DNA from: Idiomarinaceae bacterium | GTDB lineage: Bacteria > Pseudomonadota > Gammaproteobacteria > Enterobacterales > Alteromonadaceae | NCBI GenBank assembly: GCA_002685255.1 | Contig: NYWU01000038.1 | Span: 1 to 64,000 of the forward strand | Reading direction: 5' to 3' | DNA length: 64,000 bases | Shown: positions 1 through 10,803 of the stretch, piece by piece | Layout of the letters: each line of letters opens with the position of its first letter | Numbering within the stretch: position 1 is the first letter of the stretch | The notes under the pieces: generated by a model | The model's database searches: none | The model's input: only the letters and a program-made list of their open reading frames with translations | What the model was told of the DNA's origin: nothing | Made by a program: the position numbers and the translations under genes

Positions 1-1240
1 ACTCATCAATATATAATCCGGCATTCAAGCGAATAAACCAGCGTTGACTCACTTGATGCGCGACATGTTGCTCCAACCACCAGTACAAAGCGACTAGTAC
101 AATAAACCAAGCCGCTACCGCTAAGTCGAGCATGATGTGAACGCGCCCATCTTGCATCAACTGCGCAGCAGATAGTGTTAAGCCGGTATAAATTGCAACC
201 CAAACGACAGCGATAAGCACGCTCTTAAACCAGCTAAACTTGTGAGCCTGGGACATCAACAAAGTAATTGATAAGCTCAGTAGCACTGCCGCAGTCGGTT
301 TAAAGTGACCAAAGCTCAACCAGAGTGCCAAGTTAATTAACACCAGACTGAAGATAAACCACGCCAACGTTATCCAACTATTGCGAACTAGTACATTATG
401 AATAGGACGCACCGTTCCTGACGATAAAAACGCATAGGCTTTGTACAACGAGTGCGCAACCAAGTGCAGTAAAGCAAGGCTGTAATAACCCAAGGCAATT
501 TCGAGTAACATTAAGCCCATTTGTGCGCAGGTCGACCACGCCAATCGAATTTTAATACTGATGCGCGTCGACATGATTAAAATAGCCAAACCACAAGAAA
601 CAGCACTTAAGATCCCGAGCAACCAACGTGCAGATTCGGCCTCCGTAAGCAGTGGTGCAAAACTTAGCAACAAGAAGCCACCTAAATTGACAATGCCCGC
701 GTGCAGTAAAGACGATACTGAGGTAGGCGATTCAACAACCTGCATCAACCAACCATGAAAGGGCATTTGCGCACAGCTCAGTAACGCGGCAATCACTAAA
801 GTTAACATGGCGCCTGTCGGCACCGTGTTAGTGCTGTAATAATGGGCTAACGTTCCGGTGATAGTGGCATCGCCCGACCATAGATAAAACTGAATAAAGC
901 TGACAACAAGCAGTACTTCCGTAAGCCGCGCGGTGATCATACGTTTGTGTGTTGCAAGCACCGCTCGCGCTCGCTCAGGATAAAACAGCAGTAAACGGTG
1001 TAAGCACACACTGATGCTTATCCAACTTAACAAGAACAAAATAAAATGGTTGGCTACCAATGTAACCACTACACTAACCAGACAGCCCAACATCCAGCCC
1101 ATCGCACGAGGGCGACTGGGCTCAAGTGCAAAGTTCCGCCACGTGTAGCGTAAAACCACCCAACTCAATAAAGCGACCATGACGACTAAGGTCACTCGCA
1201 ATTCATCTATCTGAATCCAGTTCAACGTGGTTGCTCCCAT
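1..1240 (-). CDS. Proton-conducting membrane transporter, NuoL/DabB-like (partial, runs off left edge)
   Basis: Not in the ORF track. Reverse strand reads MGATTLNWIQIDELRVTLVVMVALLSWVVLRYTWRNFA...LLSWISISVCLHRLLLFYPERARAVLATHKRMI...SSLLHAGIVNLGGFLLLSFAPLL, with NuoL-type transmembrane and 'LLHAGIVNxGGFLL' motifs. Divergent LysR gene next to it, as in dabAB loci. Confidence 0.75.
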   Translation of the reverse strand, partial: MGATTLNWIQIDELRVTLVVMVALLSWVVLRYTWRNFALEPSRPRAMGWMLGCLVSVVVTLVANHFILFLLSWISISVCLHRLLLFYPERARAVLATHKRMITARLTEVLLVVSFIQFYLWSGDATITGTLAHYYSTNTVPTGAMLTLVIAALLSCAQMPFHGWLMQVVESPTSVSSLLHAGIVNLGGFLLLSFAPLLTEAESARWLLGILSAVSCGLAILIMSTRISIKIRLAWSTCAQMGLMLLEIALGYYSLALLHLVAHSLYKAYAFLSSGTVRPIHNVLVRNSWITLAWFIFSLVLINLALWLSFGHFKPTAAVLLSLSITLLMSQAHKFSWFKSVLIAVVWVAIYTGLTLSAAQLMQDGRVHIMLDLAVAAWFIVLVALYWWLEQHVAHQVSQRWFIRLNAGLYIDE

Positions 1241-1345
1241 CGCTTACCCCAATTAACTATGGGCTAGTATCTCGACTTGCGATAATTAAGTAAAATAGAT
1301 ATATATTATAATACTATTCTTTTTTTAAGAACGATTAACCCAACT

Positions 1346-2212
1346 ATGAATTATCGTCATCTCTATTATTTTTGGTCTGTCGCCAAAACCGGTCATTTAA
1401 CGCAAGCAGCGCAACAGCTGCATGTCTCTCAATCCGCGCTATCAAGCCAGATCAAGCAATTAGAGGAGTGGTTGGGTCAGACGTTATTTGAACGTGAAGG
1501 GCGTCGGCTAAAGCTGACTCAAGCAGGCTACATCGCCACACAATACGCCGATCGCATTTTTGCAGAAGGACAAAGCTTGGTCGAGCAACTAAAACAAGGT
1601 AAGACCAGTCAGGCAACCGTGGTGCGTATCGGTCACGCGTCAACCATGTCGAGAAACTTTGTTGAACAGTTTATTGCGCCACTGATGAGTGCCACGCCGC
1701 AACCGTTTCGTTTGCACTCAATGTCGACGCACCAGTTACTCACCGAGCTCGCCGAACACCGTATTGATATTGCGCTAGCAAATACCGATGTGGCGGGTCA
1801 AGACGAGGACATTTGGCAGAGCCGTTTGCTCGCTCGTCAACCCGTCTCGATCATCGGTATCCCCGGTTTACCAATTCAATCATTGGCTGACCCTGCACTA
1901 TGCAACCGCGCATGGGTGTTGCCACCGACCAGCGCGCCATTACGCTCGGGATTCGATATGTTGGCGACTCAGTATCAGTGGTCGCCGCAAATTATTGCTG
2001 AGGCGGATGATATGGCGATGTTGCGTTTGTTGGCACGTGACGGCGGCGCATTGGCTGTGATCCCTGACGTTGTGGTCAAAGACGAGCTCGATAGTCGGCG
2101 GCTACAAAGATATGTGACATTACCCAATTTGTTTGAGCAGTTTTACGCAATTACTATCAAACAGCCTTTCCAGCACCCTTGGCTCAGCCGCTTGCTTGCG
2201 CGTTACGATTAG
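1346..2212 (+). CDS. LysR-family transcriptional regulator
   Basis: N-terminal HTH 'HLTQAAQQLHVSQSALSSQIKQLEEWLGQTLFEREGRRLKLTQAG'; divergent from the DabB-like gene. Confidence 0.9.
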   Translation: MNYRHLYYFWSVAKTGHLTQAAQQLHVSQSALSSQIKQLEEWLGQTLFEREGRRLKLTQAGYIATQYADRIFAEGQSLVEQLKQGKTSQATVVRIGHASTMSRNFVEQFIAPLMSATPQPFRLHSMSTHQLLTELAEHRIDIALANTDVAGQDEDIWQSRLLARQPVSIIGIPGLPIQSLADPALCNRAWVLPPTSAPLRSGFDMLATQYQWSPQIIAEADDMAMLRLLARDGGALAVIPDVVVKDELDSRRLQRYVTLPNLFEQFYAITIKQPFQHPWLSRLLARYD

Positions 2213-2376
2213 CGTGAACGCGAGCGTTCAAACTCGGTTCGCAGAGCCTCCACTTCGGCTTTGCTGAGCAGCTGCTGCACACTGCGCGGCTGTGCACGAC
2301 GATGCCAGCGCGTTTGGGCTCTGCGCTTCAGGGTTTCGTCGAGTTGTCGATTTATTGCCGCCCAATCGATCGTCAT
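2209..2376 (-). CDS. Small hypothetical protein (55 aa)
   Basis: ORF below the track cutoff: MTIDWAAINRQLDETLKRRAQTRWHRRAQPRSVQQLLSKAEVEALRTEFERSRSR, with purine-rich 'aggagcagg' upstream; 3' end overlaps the LysR stop. Confidence 0.45.
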   Translation of the reverse strand: MTIDWAAINRQLDETLKRRAQTRWHRRAQPRSVQQLLSKAEVEALRTEFERSRSR

Positions 2377-2406
2377 GACCTGCTCCTAATCAAATAAAGT
2401 GCCACC

Positions 2407-2444
2407 GACGGCTCTGAGTTATTCGGGGGGTCACCCAAGCCGTC
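2407..2444. other. Inverted repeat (GACGGCT...AGCCGTC) upstream of the copper receptor gene
   Basis: GACGGCT (2407-2413) pairs with AGCCGTC (2438-2444), enclosing 'gggtcaccc'. Function unknown. Confidence 0.35.
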
Positions 2445-2640
2445 CGATGACGTATAAACAGTATGCCGTGAGGCCTTATTCAACAAGGTGTGAAAGCGTA
2501 AAAGGTTCGTAAAGGTGAGTACTTACAAACATGTACAGTTAATTTAAGTATGAAGGGTGCGACAATTTGTCACATGGTCAAGCACGATTCAGTTTGTAAA
2601 CTGTGCTGCAAGTTAACGTGTTCACCATCGGACTATAAAC

Positions 2641-4749
2641 ATGCAGAAATCCTTTACACTCACTCGTACTAGTTTTCTTGTTTTCACCGCCCTGAGCGCG
2701 CTTTCAAGTCAGGCTGAGACCACTCAGGACGCCACCGAAATTATTGAAGTCAAAGGCCATCAAAGTCAGCGTCCTTTGGGTGATTTATCTCAACAGCTAC
2801 GCGAGCAAGGCGTCGACTTTTCTGCAGCCGGCGGCGTATCGGCCTTGCCCGTTATCAACGGCATGATGGGTGATCGCGTTAAAGTGATTATCGATGGCGC
2901 CGAGTTAACCGCCGCTTGCGCTAATCAAATGAACCCTCCACTTTCCTATATATCAGCGAATCAAGTAGCGGCAACACAAGTTATAGCCGGTATAAAACCG
3001 GTGCGTAGCGGAGGTGACAACATCGCGGGTGTTATCAATTTAGAACAAATGCGTACTCAGTTTAGCGATACCGAGCAGCTCTCCTGGCAGCAAGGCTATT
3101 TCGCAAGCGAGTATCAAAGTAACGGCGACAAATGGTTAGCCGGCGCAGGCGCCCGGTGGGCGAGCATAAATTGGTCGATTGATTATCAAGGAGCCTACGA
3201 GGCGTCCAACAGCTATGAAGACGGTCATGGCGATACCGTGCTCGATACGCTCTATCAAGCGCAAAACCATGCTCTCACTACGGCTTGGCGCGATGAACGG
3301 CAGCAATTGACCACTAAGCTCACGGCGCAAGCCATTCCCTATCAAGGTTTTCCCAACCAATATATGGACATGACCGATAATCAAAGTCTGGGGGCGCATG
3401 TTAAGTACCAACGAAACTTGGCTCAAGGCGCTCGCTTCACGGGCTACTTTAATTGGCAATCAGTCGAGCATGAGATGGGGTTCTTCACGGACGAAAAGCC
3501 CGGCACGATGCCGATGATCACCGATGCCAGTGATCGCAGCTATAAACTGCATTGGGCGCTTCCTATCTCGTTGATAGGAACTCATGCAAGCGATATTACG
3601 CTAGGTCACGAATTATTCGATTATCAACTCGAAGATTACTGGCCTGCCTTGGCTGGCTCAATGATGATGGGACCCAACCCCTACATCAATATCAATGACG
3701 GCAAACGTCAGCGCATCGCTGTATTTGCCGATTCAGATACGCAACTGACCAGCGATTGGTGGATTAATGCGGGTGTGCGCATCGAGCATGTACGCACCGA
3801 TGCGGGAAAAGTACAGCCATACAACGATAGTCCAATGATGGGTATGCCTAATCCTGATGCAACTGCAGCAACAACCTTTAATCAAGCCAAGCGCGAACAA
3901 ACAGACACCCTAGTCGATTTCACCGTGGCCGTTAAGCATAGACTAGACGCACTACAAACCCTCGAACTGGGTATCGCACAAAAGAATCGTGCGCCCAATT
4001 TATATGAGCGCTACAGTTGGGGACGTGGAACCATGGCAACCACTATGATTGGCTGGTTCGGTGACGGCAATGGTTATGTGGGACGCATTGATTTAAAGCC
4101 AGAAACAGCGCAAACCCTCAGTGCAACTTATCAATTAGAAAGCGCTCACGATGATTGGCAACTTTCGCTAAGTCCGTTTTATACGCGAGTAGATGACTAC
4201 GTTGATGCTGAGGTGATCGGTACATTTAATCGCGGTACATCCCCCGTAACGGCGCGCAACATTCTACAGATGACCAATGTTGACGCCACACTAAAAGGTA
4301 TCGATGCCCAATATAACCAGCGTTGGAGTCAACTCTTGGGGGTTGACGAGTGGCGGCTGAGTGCGTCCGCAAAATACACCCATGGCGAACAACACAACGG
4401 GCGTCCACTCTATCAGATTCAACCACTGACCCTGCGCGTCGCGCTCAGTCAGCAATGGGGGGGATGGGAACAAACCGTTGCAATTGAACACGTCGCAGAA
4501 AAAGATCGTGTCGATCCGCAGCGTTTGGAAAACCGCACTGAGGCCTATGAACTCATCAACTGGCAACTCAGTTACACCGCTGCACAGTGGCAGGTCAATA
4601 TGGGTATCACCAATGTATTGGATGAGTTTTACCGACAGCCACTCGGCGGCGTCAATATTGCGGCGCAAAAAGCGGCTGCCAACGACGGGTTTGATAATAT
4701 TGCCGGCGCGGGACGTTCAATAAACTTTGGCGTCCGTTATACATTTTAA
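2641..4749 (+). CDS. TonB-dependent copper receptor, OprC/NosA-like
   Basis: Signal peptide; 'VINGMMGDRVKVIIDGAELTAACANQMNPPLSYISANQV', the Met/Cys-rich plug typical of OprC/NosA; ends in a beta-barrel 'FGVRYTF'. Confidence 0.88.
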   Translation: MQKSFTLTRTSFLVFTALSALSSQAETTQDATEIIEVKGHQSQRPLGDLSQQLREQGVDFSAAGGVSALPVINGMMGDRVKVIIDGAELTAACANQMNPPLSYISANQVAATQVIAGIKPVRSGGDNIAGVINLEQMRTQFSDTEQLSWQQGYFASEYQSNGDKWLAGAGARWASINWSIDYQGAYEASNSYEDGHGDTVLDTLYQAQNHALTTAWRDERQQLTTKLTAQAIPYQGFPNQYMDMTDNQSLGAHVKYQRNLAQGARFTGYFNWQSVEHEMGFFTDEKPGTMPMITDASDRSYKLHWALPISLIGTHASDITLGHELFDYQLEDYWPALAGSMMMGPNPYININDGKRQRIAVFADSDTQLTSDWWINAGVRIEHVRTDAGKVQPYNDSPMMGMPNPDATAATTFNQAKREQTDTLVDFTVAVKHRLDALQTLELGIAQKNRAPNLYERYSWGRGTMATTMIGWFGDGNGYVGRIDLKPETAQTLSATYQLESAHDDWQLSLSPFYTRVDDYVDAEVIGTFNRGTSPVTARNILQMTNVDATLKGIDAQYNQRWSQLLGVDEWRLSASAKYTHGEQHNGRPLYQIQPLTLRVALSQQWGGWEQTVAIEHVAEKDRVDPQRLENRTEAYELINWQLSYTAAQWQVNMGITNVLDEFYRQPLGGVNIAAQKAAANDGFDNIAGAGRSINFGVRYTF

Positions 4750-4786
4750 GTAAGCTTGCTCTGAGTGTATTTAATGAGGCGGTAAC

Positions 4787-5839
4787 ATGATTTTGCTTAT
4801 CTGTATGGCGGTGTTTCGCAAACGCCGCCTCACAGTCATTTGGATGTTTGCCCTGCTACTGCTCGAAATAGTCGCGCTCAACTTGCTTATCGCGTTTAAC
4901 GGCGCCGCAAGTAACCCTTTCAGCGCGGTACTCTTGATTCCAGTCGTGATGGCGTGCGTTTGGCTACCTCACTCCGCAGCAGTGGCGGTTGTTGGCTTAA
5001 GCATCGCAGCGCAGTGGACCCAGTGGCAGTTCACTCAGTTCGATGCCAGACACGCCATGCTTGCTCATGCACAGGGCATGCTGCTTGGCTTCACGATTAC
5101 CAGTGTCTTGATAATGACCGTAGTGTTCTACTTACGTCATCGGCTTAATCAACAAGAGCATCAACTACACGCACTGCGCGAAAAGCAATTACGTAACGAG
5201 CAGCTATTGGCAATAGGTACCGCCGCCGCACAACTTACACACGAATTGGCGACACCGACACAGGCAGCACAGTGGCTTCTCGAGGAAGCACTAGAAAAAA
5301 CGCAGCCCACGCCCGATTGGTTAAACGACCTCAGTCTACAATTTTCTCGCATCCAAAATAAGCTCGAGCACTGGCGCCATGTCACGGACGACGTACGTCA
5401 TCAACGTACTGTCAGTATCAATGCACTTGCCCTAGCGACGGAGATTCAACATGTGATGCAGTTGGCGCGTCCTGAAGTCGCCATCAGCTGGCAGGTCGAG
5501 CATCAGCTTGAGTCGGTCAACATCAACGCTGACCGCACGCTGTTACCCGCGCTAAGCAATGTCATTGTCAATGCCTGCGATGCGCAAAAGCAAATCAGCG
5601 ACGCGCCCGTTTTAGCGTCTATTATGACCCACCAAAACGGATTCTGTATTGAAGTACGCAATGCCGGCCATTCAGATAATTTGAGTCAACTCGGACAACG
5701 ACTCATGCCAAGCGATGACGGTCATGGTGCAGGGGCAGTGATCAGTAATGCCACTTTAGAAAAGTTTGGCGGAACGCTACGCTGGACTCACGCAAATAAT
5801 GAGGTAGTCACGTGGATAACGCTTCCCTTATCATCATAG
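4787..5839 (+). CDS. Sensor histidine kinase, RegB/PrrB-like
   Basis: N-terminal TM segments, H-box 'AAAQLTHELATPTQAAQWLLEEALE', N-box 'ALSNVIVNACDA', G-box 'DDGHGAGAVISNATLEKFGG'; overlaps a RegA-like regulator. Confidence 0.8.
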   Translation: MILLICMAVFRKRRLTVIWMFALLLLEIVALNLLIAFNGAASNPFSAVLLIPVVMACVWLPHSAAVAVVGLSIAAQWTQWQFTQFDARHAMLAHAQGMLLGFTITSVLIMTVVFYLRHRLNQQEHQLHALREKQLRNEQLLAIGTAAAQLTHELATPTQAAQWLLEEALEKTQPTPDWLNDLSLQFSRIQNKLEHWRHVTDDVRHQRTVSINALALATEIQHVMQLARPEVAISWQVEHQLESVNINADRTLLPALSNVIVNACDAQKQISDAPVLASIMTHQNGFCIEVRNAGHSDNLSQLGQRLMPSDDGHGAGAVISNATLEKFGGTLRWTHANNEVVTWITLPLSS

Positions 5840-6348
5840 ATGACGACACAAGCTATCGTAGTGTATTACAACGTCGGCTCACTCAAAAAACCGACTTTTC
5901 GGTGGCAGCATTTGCCTCCACGGAAGAGGCGCTCAACGCACCCAAATCATCGCACTGTCATGGGATCATTTTAGATATGATGTTGACTGATGAATCGGGG
6001 CTTGATGCCATCGCTCAACTCAAGCGACACTTTACCCCAAACCATCTGATCATGCTCACTGGCTACGCAAGTATAGCGACTACGGTCGAAGCAATGCGAC
6101 GCGGCGCAACCGACTACCTGGCCAAGCCGGTCGCCCTCAACACCCTGCTTCAAAGGCTTATTCCGACGCACAATTTCTTTGCCACAGAACCACCCGAAAC
6201 CACACTGACGCCCGCCCAACTCGAATGGGAACATATTCAACGCACCCTGCTCGACCACCAAGGCAATATCAGTGCAACGGCTAAAGCGCTAGGCATGCAC
6301 CGGCGCACGCTACAACGCAAATTACAAAAGATGTCACCTCGTGGATGA
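5812..6348 (+). CDS. Response regulator, RegA/PrrA/ActR-like, with Fis-type HTH
   Basis: Receiver 'IIIDDDTSYRSVLQRRL...GIILDMMLTDESGLDAI...YLAKP' and C-terminal 'LLDHQGNISATAKALGMHRRTLQRKLQK'. Confidence 0.88.
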   Translation: MDNASLIIIDDDTSYRSVLQRRLTQKTDFSVAAFASTEEALNAPKSSHCHGIILDMMLTDESGLDAIAQLKRHFTPNHLIMLTGYASIATTVEAMRRGATDYLAKPVALNTLLQRLIPTHNFFATEPPETTLTPAQLEWEHIQRTLLDHQGNISATAKALGMHRRTLQRKLQKMSPRG

Positions 6349-6448
6349 AATATAAACAATATACGCTAGACATTTACAGCACGTGTTTTATATTTGTTAA
6401 AATTGTATTCAAAAAAGTATTCTTCTTATTATATAAAAAGAATCAGGG

Positions 6449-8767
6449 GTGCAGTTTATGCCATCGTCTCGGGCCACGACACTCATACAATCGGGGTTAA
6501 TGAACTCTGTCTCCGAGCGCGCATTCGACAATATCGCTTATATCGCGAAACTGATATTCAATACCGATATCGTCTTAATAAGCCTGGTCGATGACGACCA
6601 ACAGTGGTTTAAAGCGAAAATTGGCCTCTCGCTATGTGAGACGCCTATCGATATATCCATTTGTCAGTTCACCATTCAAAGCGATGAACCCTTTATCATC
6701 AATGACGCATTAACCGACAGTCGGTTTTCTAATAACCCCTTGGTAACGGGCTATCCATTTATACGTTTCTATTGCGGTATTGCGCTACATGCACCCAATG
6801 GACAGCGTATTGGCACCCTGTGTCTGATTCACGGCTCGCCACGGACAATAAGCAGTCATGAGCTCAAGATTCAACGTCATCTCGTACACATGATCGAGTA
6901 CGAATTCATGCGCCGAAGTCGTGCTCCGTTGCCCGATGCCGTGCAACCCAGCCGACTAAATGAAGTGATTATCAAAGCGCAGCATTTATTGCTAACAACC
7001 CATAACGATCAACTCACCTTTGATATTCTACTCGATGACATTCTAAAACTAACCTCGAGCGCGTTTGGGTTAATCGGTGAGGTCCTCTACGATGAGGAGC
7101 AGCAACCCTATCTCAAGGTCCATAGCCTCACTAACATCGCTTGGAACGCGGAAACCAATGCGCTATTTGAGCGCAATAAAGGTAATGGCTTAGAATTTAG
7201 AAACCTCGACAACTTGCTCTGTAAACCCCTGGTTACCGGTGAGGTATTGATAACCGATAACCCAGCAGAAGATAACCGATCGGGAGGTACACCCCACGGC
7301 CACCCGCCTATCCAAAACTATGTGGGAATCCCCGTATACTCCGGTGAGACAATGGTCGGATTAATCGGCCTAGCAAATCGTATTAATAAATACACGCCCG
7401 CTTTCGTTGACTCTCTGCATGCGCTGACCTCGGTTGTGGGTGTACTAATCGAGCGTAACCGCATGGTACAAGAGCGCAAGCAGTTTACCGTCAACCTGCA
7501 GTATGCCGCCTTTCATGATGAGTTGACGGGTTTGCCCAATCGGCGTCAGCTTGATCGAGACATCAAAAAGCTCACGCATGCGCAAGCCCCTTCACAGTTT
7601 TCTATCTGTTACATCGACTTGGATGGGTTCAAGCCTGTTAACGATAATTATGGTCACGAAGTTGGTGATAAGATACTCAAGCTAGTCGCTGCGCGCATTA
7701 AGCATCTCGTGTCATCTAAAGACTCTATCGCCCGCATTAGTGGTGACGAATTTGTCGTGCTATTGAACCGACCCGCTAATAGAGACGACTATCAACAAAT
7801 TATAGACGCTATCGCGCAACCGTATTCAATCGACGACATTATTATCATGGTGTCGGCGAGTATGGGGGTTGCGGTATACCCCAATGATACGCCTAATGCT
7901 GAACAGCTCATCCGATTCGCAGATCAGTCAATGTATCAAGCGAAAAGTGAAGGCAAGAATCAGGTCAGTATTCATGATGCCAAGCAAGCTTTAGAACGAG
8001 AACATAAGATAGAGTTTATAAAAGAGCTCCTTTATGCCATCGATGATCGGCAGATAGAGTTTGCCTACCAACCCAAATTTAATATGCACACCAACCAAAT
8101 AGTGGGTGTCGAAATGCTCAGTCGTTGGCGTCACAAAACCCGAGGTCTATTGATGCCAGGGGCGTTTATTCCACAAATTCAAGGTTCACAAGCCGCGATA
8201 GCGCTCGACCACCACGTGCTGAATGAAGCACATCACTTGGCAGCAATGTGGCGCCGTTCAGGCCACAAAATCAATGTCAGTGTTAATATTAGCGGTGATT
8301 ACTTCAACAGCGATTTATTTAAACGTCGGTTAGAAGCCATGTCGGAGTCAAATACTGGGCGCGATAATGGTATTACGCTCGAGATTTTAGAAACCACCAC
8401 AATCGATGACCTCGATGAAGCGGTCGACATACTGAAGCGCTGCCACCTCTGTGGCTATCGTACCGCACTCGACGACTTCGGCACACACTACTCTTCTCTC
8501 ACTTATTTTAGACGTTTGCCCGTTGATGAAATCAAGATTGACCGTAGTTTTATTACGAACCTAAAAACGAATACCAACGATGAAGCGATTGTCGAAAGCA
8601 TCATTTATTTGTGCGGTCGCTTTAATCGTGAAGTGGTCGCCGAGGGCGTGGAGACCCAAGAGCAAGCCGATCATTTGCTATCGCTGGGATGCCATTTGAT
8701 TCAAGGTTATTTAATTTCGCCCCCTGTCTCGCTAGAAGAATTAAGCTATAACGCCATACTGTCATAA
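6449..8767 (+). CDS. GAF-GAF-GGDEF-EAL protein (c-di-GMP turnover)
   Basis: 'HDELTGLPNRRQLDRD', 'RISGDEFVVLL' (SGDEF), 'GVEMLSRWRH', 'ALDDFGTHYSSLTYFRRLPVDEIKIDRSFI', 'VAEGVET'. Confidence 0.9.
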   Translation: MQFMPSSRATTLIQSGLMNSVSERAFDNIAYIAKLIFNTDIVLISLVDDDQQWFKAKIGLSLCETPIDISICQFTIQSDEPFIINDALTDSRFSNNPLVTGYPFIRFYCGIALHAPNGQRIGTLCLIHGSPRTISSHELKIQRHLVHMIEYEFMRRSRAPLPDAVQPSRLNEVIIKAQHLLLTTHNDQLTFDILLDDILKLTSSAFGLIGEVLYDEEQQPYLKVHSLTNIAWNAETNALFERNKGNGLEFRNLDNLLCKPLVTGEVLITDNPAEDNRSGGTPHGHPPIQNYVGIPVYSGETMVGLIGLANRINKYTPAFVDSLHALTSVVGVLIERNRMVQERKQFTVNLQYAAFHDELTGLPNRRQLDRDIKKLTHAQAPSQFSICYIDLDGFKPVNDNYGHEVGDKILKLVAARIKHLVSSKDSIARISGDEFVVLLNRPANRDDYQQIIDAIAQPYSIDDIIIMVSASMGVAVYPNDTPNAEQLIRFADQSMYQAKSEGKNQVSIHDAKQALEREHKIEFIKELLYAIDDRQIEFAYQPKFNMHTNQIVGVEMLSRWRHKTRGLLMPGAFIPQIQGSQAAIALDHHVLNEAHHLAAMWRRSGHKINVSVNISGDYFNSDLFKRRLEAMSESNTGRDNGITLEILETTTIDDLDEAVDILKRCHLCGYRTALDDFGTHYSSLTYFRRLPVDEIKIDRSFITNLKTNTNDEAIVESIIYLCGRFNREVVAEGVETQEQADHLLSLGCHLIQGYLISPPVSLEELSYNAILS

Positions 8768-8870
8768 AAGCTTCATCTAAATCCTTATAATGAATGGCCG
8801 ATAAACAAAGAATCTTCAGTTCTTTGAGTTCATTGCTATACGCCGCTCACCCTCAAACTATGGATTTTCA

Positions 8871-10721
8871 ATGTCGATTAAGCAGAAGTTATACTTACTC
8901 GGTACAGGCGTTATTGTTGCCTTGCTGGTGTTAATGGGGATTTTTCTTTTCTCACAAGCTCAGATCGCATCGATAAACAAGGCCGATCAGCAACAATCAC
9001 GACTCAGTCGCCTGATCAGTGAACTACGCATAGCCGAGAAAAACTTCTTACTCGACAGTGACCTCAAGTACAGTCAGTCAGCTCAGCAGCAAATTGCGCG
9101 TATTGATAGTACCTCAAAAGAACTGAAACAAACCGTCACTTACCCTGAAGTGTTAACATTACTTGATCGCATCGACGATGCCGTTAGCGTTTATCAACAG
9201 CGTTTTATTGCGCTTGAGCAAGCGATGGTAGATCGCGGGCTCACAAGGAAACTGGGTGCCTACGGGGCACTTCGCGATGCGACACACCAACTTGAGGCGG
9301 TGCTTGATCAGCGTAACGATAACGCCACCTTAGTGACTTTACTGCAACTTAGGCGCGCAGAAAAAGACTTTATGCTGCGCTGGGAAGATGGTTACGTCGA
9401 TAAGGTCGCACGTATTGCTGACCAACTTAGCAGCCAATTGGCGGGTTCCGCGAGTGACCAAAGTAAAGTCAAAGGGTACTTAGTTGAATTTAACCGTTTC
9501 GCTGCACTTTCAAAAACCATCGGTTACACGCTCACGGATGGGCTCAAAGGCGAGCTCAGAACACAAGGAAGTGAGCTGAATGACACACTTAGTAACCTAA
9601 GCAACGTGCTCAATGAACAGCTCGCCGAACAACAAGCTCAAGCCACTTGGCTACCGATTATCATGACCTTACTAGTTATCGCGCTCATGATTGTGATGCT
9701 CTACTGGGTAACACGCTCGATCAACAAGCCATTACAGACGCTCAAAGCTCAGCTGAGTCAAATCCAAGAGAACAATGACTTGTCACTGCAGCTGGATAAA
9801 CATCAAAACGATGAGTTTGGTGCAGCGGTTGATCACGTCAATCAACTACTCGCTTATTTTAGAAGCGTGATAGACAACATTCGAAAAACCAGTGTGAGCG
9901 TGGGCGACTTATCTCAACAACTATCCGGTACCGTGTCACATTCTTCTCGTAAAACCGAGCAACAAAATGCGGAAATCGAACAGGTGGCCGCGGCGGTTGA
10001 TGAGGTGGGCTCAACGGCACATACCATTGCCGAAGACGCCGAGGGTACAGCGCAACAAGTCGACGAAATTGCTCAACAGGCCTCAACGGGTCGCAGCGTC
10101 ATCAACTCCGCCGTTGAGAAAGTCAACTTCCTTGCCGAACGGTTGGCAAATAGCAACCAACATGCCTCTGAACTTGCCAAACGCAGTCAAGGCATCAGCG
10201 ATATTGTTGCCGTTATTAATGGTATCGCCGAGCAAACTAACCTACTCGCGCTAAACGCAGCGATTGAGGCCGCCCGTGCGGGCGAGCAAGGACGTGGATT
10301 TGCCGTTGTTGCAGACGAGGTACGTAATTTAGCGCAGCGTACGCAAAAATCTATCAATGAAATTGAGCAAATTGCGACACAACTTTCAGAGCAAACAACG
10401 GTTATCGTACAGTCATTGGAAGAGTGCAATGAGCTAGGTGATGAAAGCCGACAAGAAGCAGCGCGTTCTGGCGACCTATTTACTGAAATTAATGAGCAGT
10501 TAATTAAAGTAAATGACCGTTCAGCCTCTATTGCCACTGCTGTTGAGCAACAGTCGAAGGTCGTTGATGACACCTCGCAAAATGTCGTGCGAATTAAAGA
10601 CGCAACCAATGACATTTTAGCGGATGCACGCACCAATGCGGAGACAGCCGAGCAACTAAGCCGATTCGCGCGCGAGTTAGGCGATTCCGTTGCACAATTT
10701 AAATGCGATTCGGGTCGCTAG
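8871..10721 (+). CDS. Methyl-accepting chemotaxis protein (HBM-like sensor)
   Basis: Two TM segments, HAMP region, signalling hairpin '[46 protein letters not shown]'; '[10 protein letters not shown]'/'[10 protein letters not shown]' repeats in the sensor suggest HBM. Confidence 0.92.
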   Translation: MSIKQKLYLLGTGVIVALLVLMGIFLFSQAQIASINKADQQQSRLSRLISELRIAEKNFLLDSDLKYSQSAQQQIARIDSTSKELKQTVTYPEVLTLLDRIDDAVSVYQQRFIALEQAMVDRGLTRKLGAYGALRDATHQLEAVLDQRNDNATLVTLLQLRRAEKDFMLRWEDGYVDKVARIADQLSSQLAGSASDQSKVKGYLVEFNRFAALSKTIGYTLTDGLKGELRTQGSELNDTLSNLSNVLNEQLAEQQAQATWLPIIMTLLVIALMIVMLYWVTRSINKPLQTLKAQLSQIQENNDLSLQLDKHQNDEFGAAVDHVNQLLAYFRSVIDNIRKTSVSVGDLSQQLSGTVSHSSRKTEQQNAEIEQVAAAVDEVGSTAHTIAEDAEGTAQQVDEIAQQASTGRSVINSAVEKVNFLAERLANSNQHASELAKRSQGISDIVAVINGIAEQTNLLALNAAIEAARAGEQGRGFAVVADEVRNLAQRTQKSINEIEQIATQLSEQTTVIVQSLEECNELGDESRQEAARSGDLFTEINEQLIKVNDRSASIATAVEQQSKVVDDTSQNVVRIKDATNDILADARTNAETAEQLSRFARELGDSVAQFKCDSGR

Positions 10722-10759
10722 GTATTACTCATTTTCCATCAATATAGCCAAATACATTT

Positions 10760-10775
10760 GATAATTGTTCTTATT
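10760..10775. promoter_or_regulatory. Possible Fur-box-like site
   Basis: 'gataattgttcttatta' upstream of the PepSY gene resembles the Fur consensus GATAATGATAATCATTATC; not scored. Confidence 0.3.
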
Positions 10776-10803
10776 AGCAATATCATTCAGGCAATCTTAA
10801 TGA

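Noticed and set aside
10187-10636. 149-aa antisense ORF in the MCP gene, and similar antisense ORFs elsewhere (e.g. 3136-3459, 4291-4668, 41405-41794)
   Set aside because: Antisense to strongly supported genes, low-complexity composition, no recognisable family or RBS.
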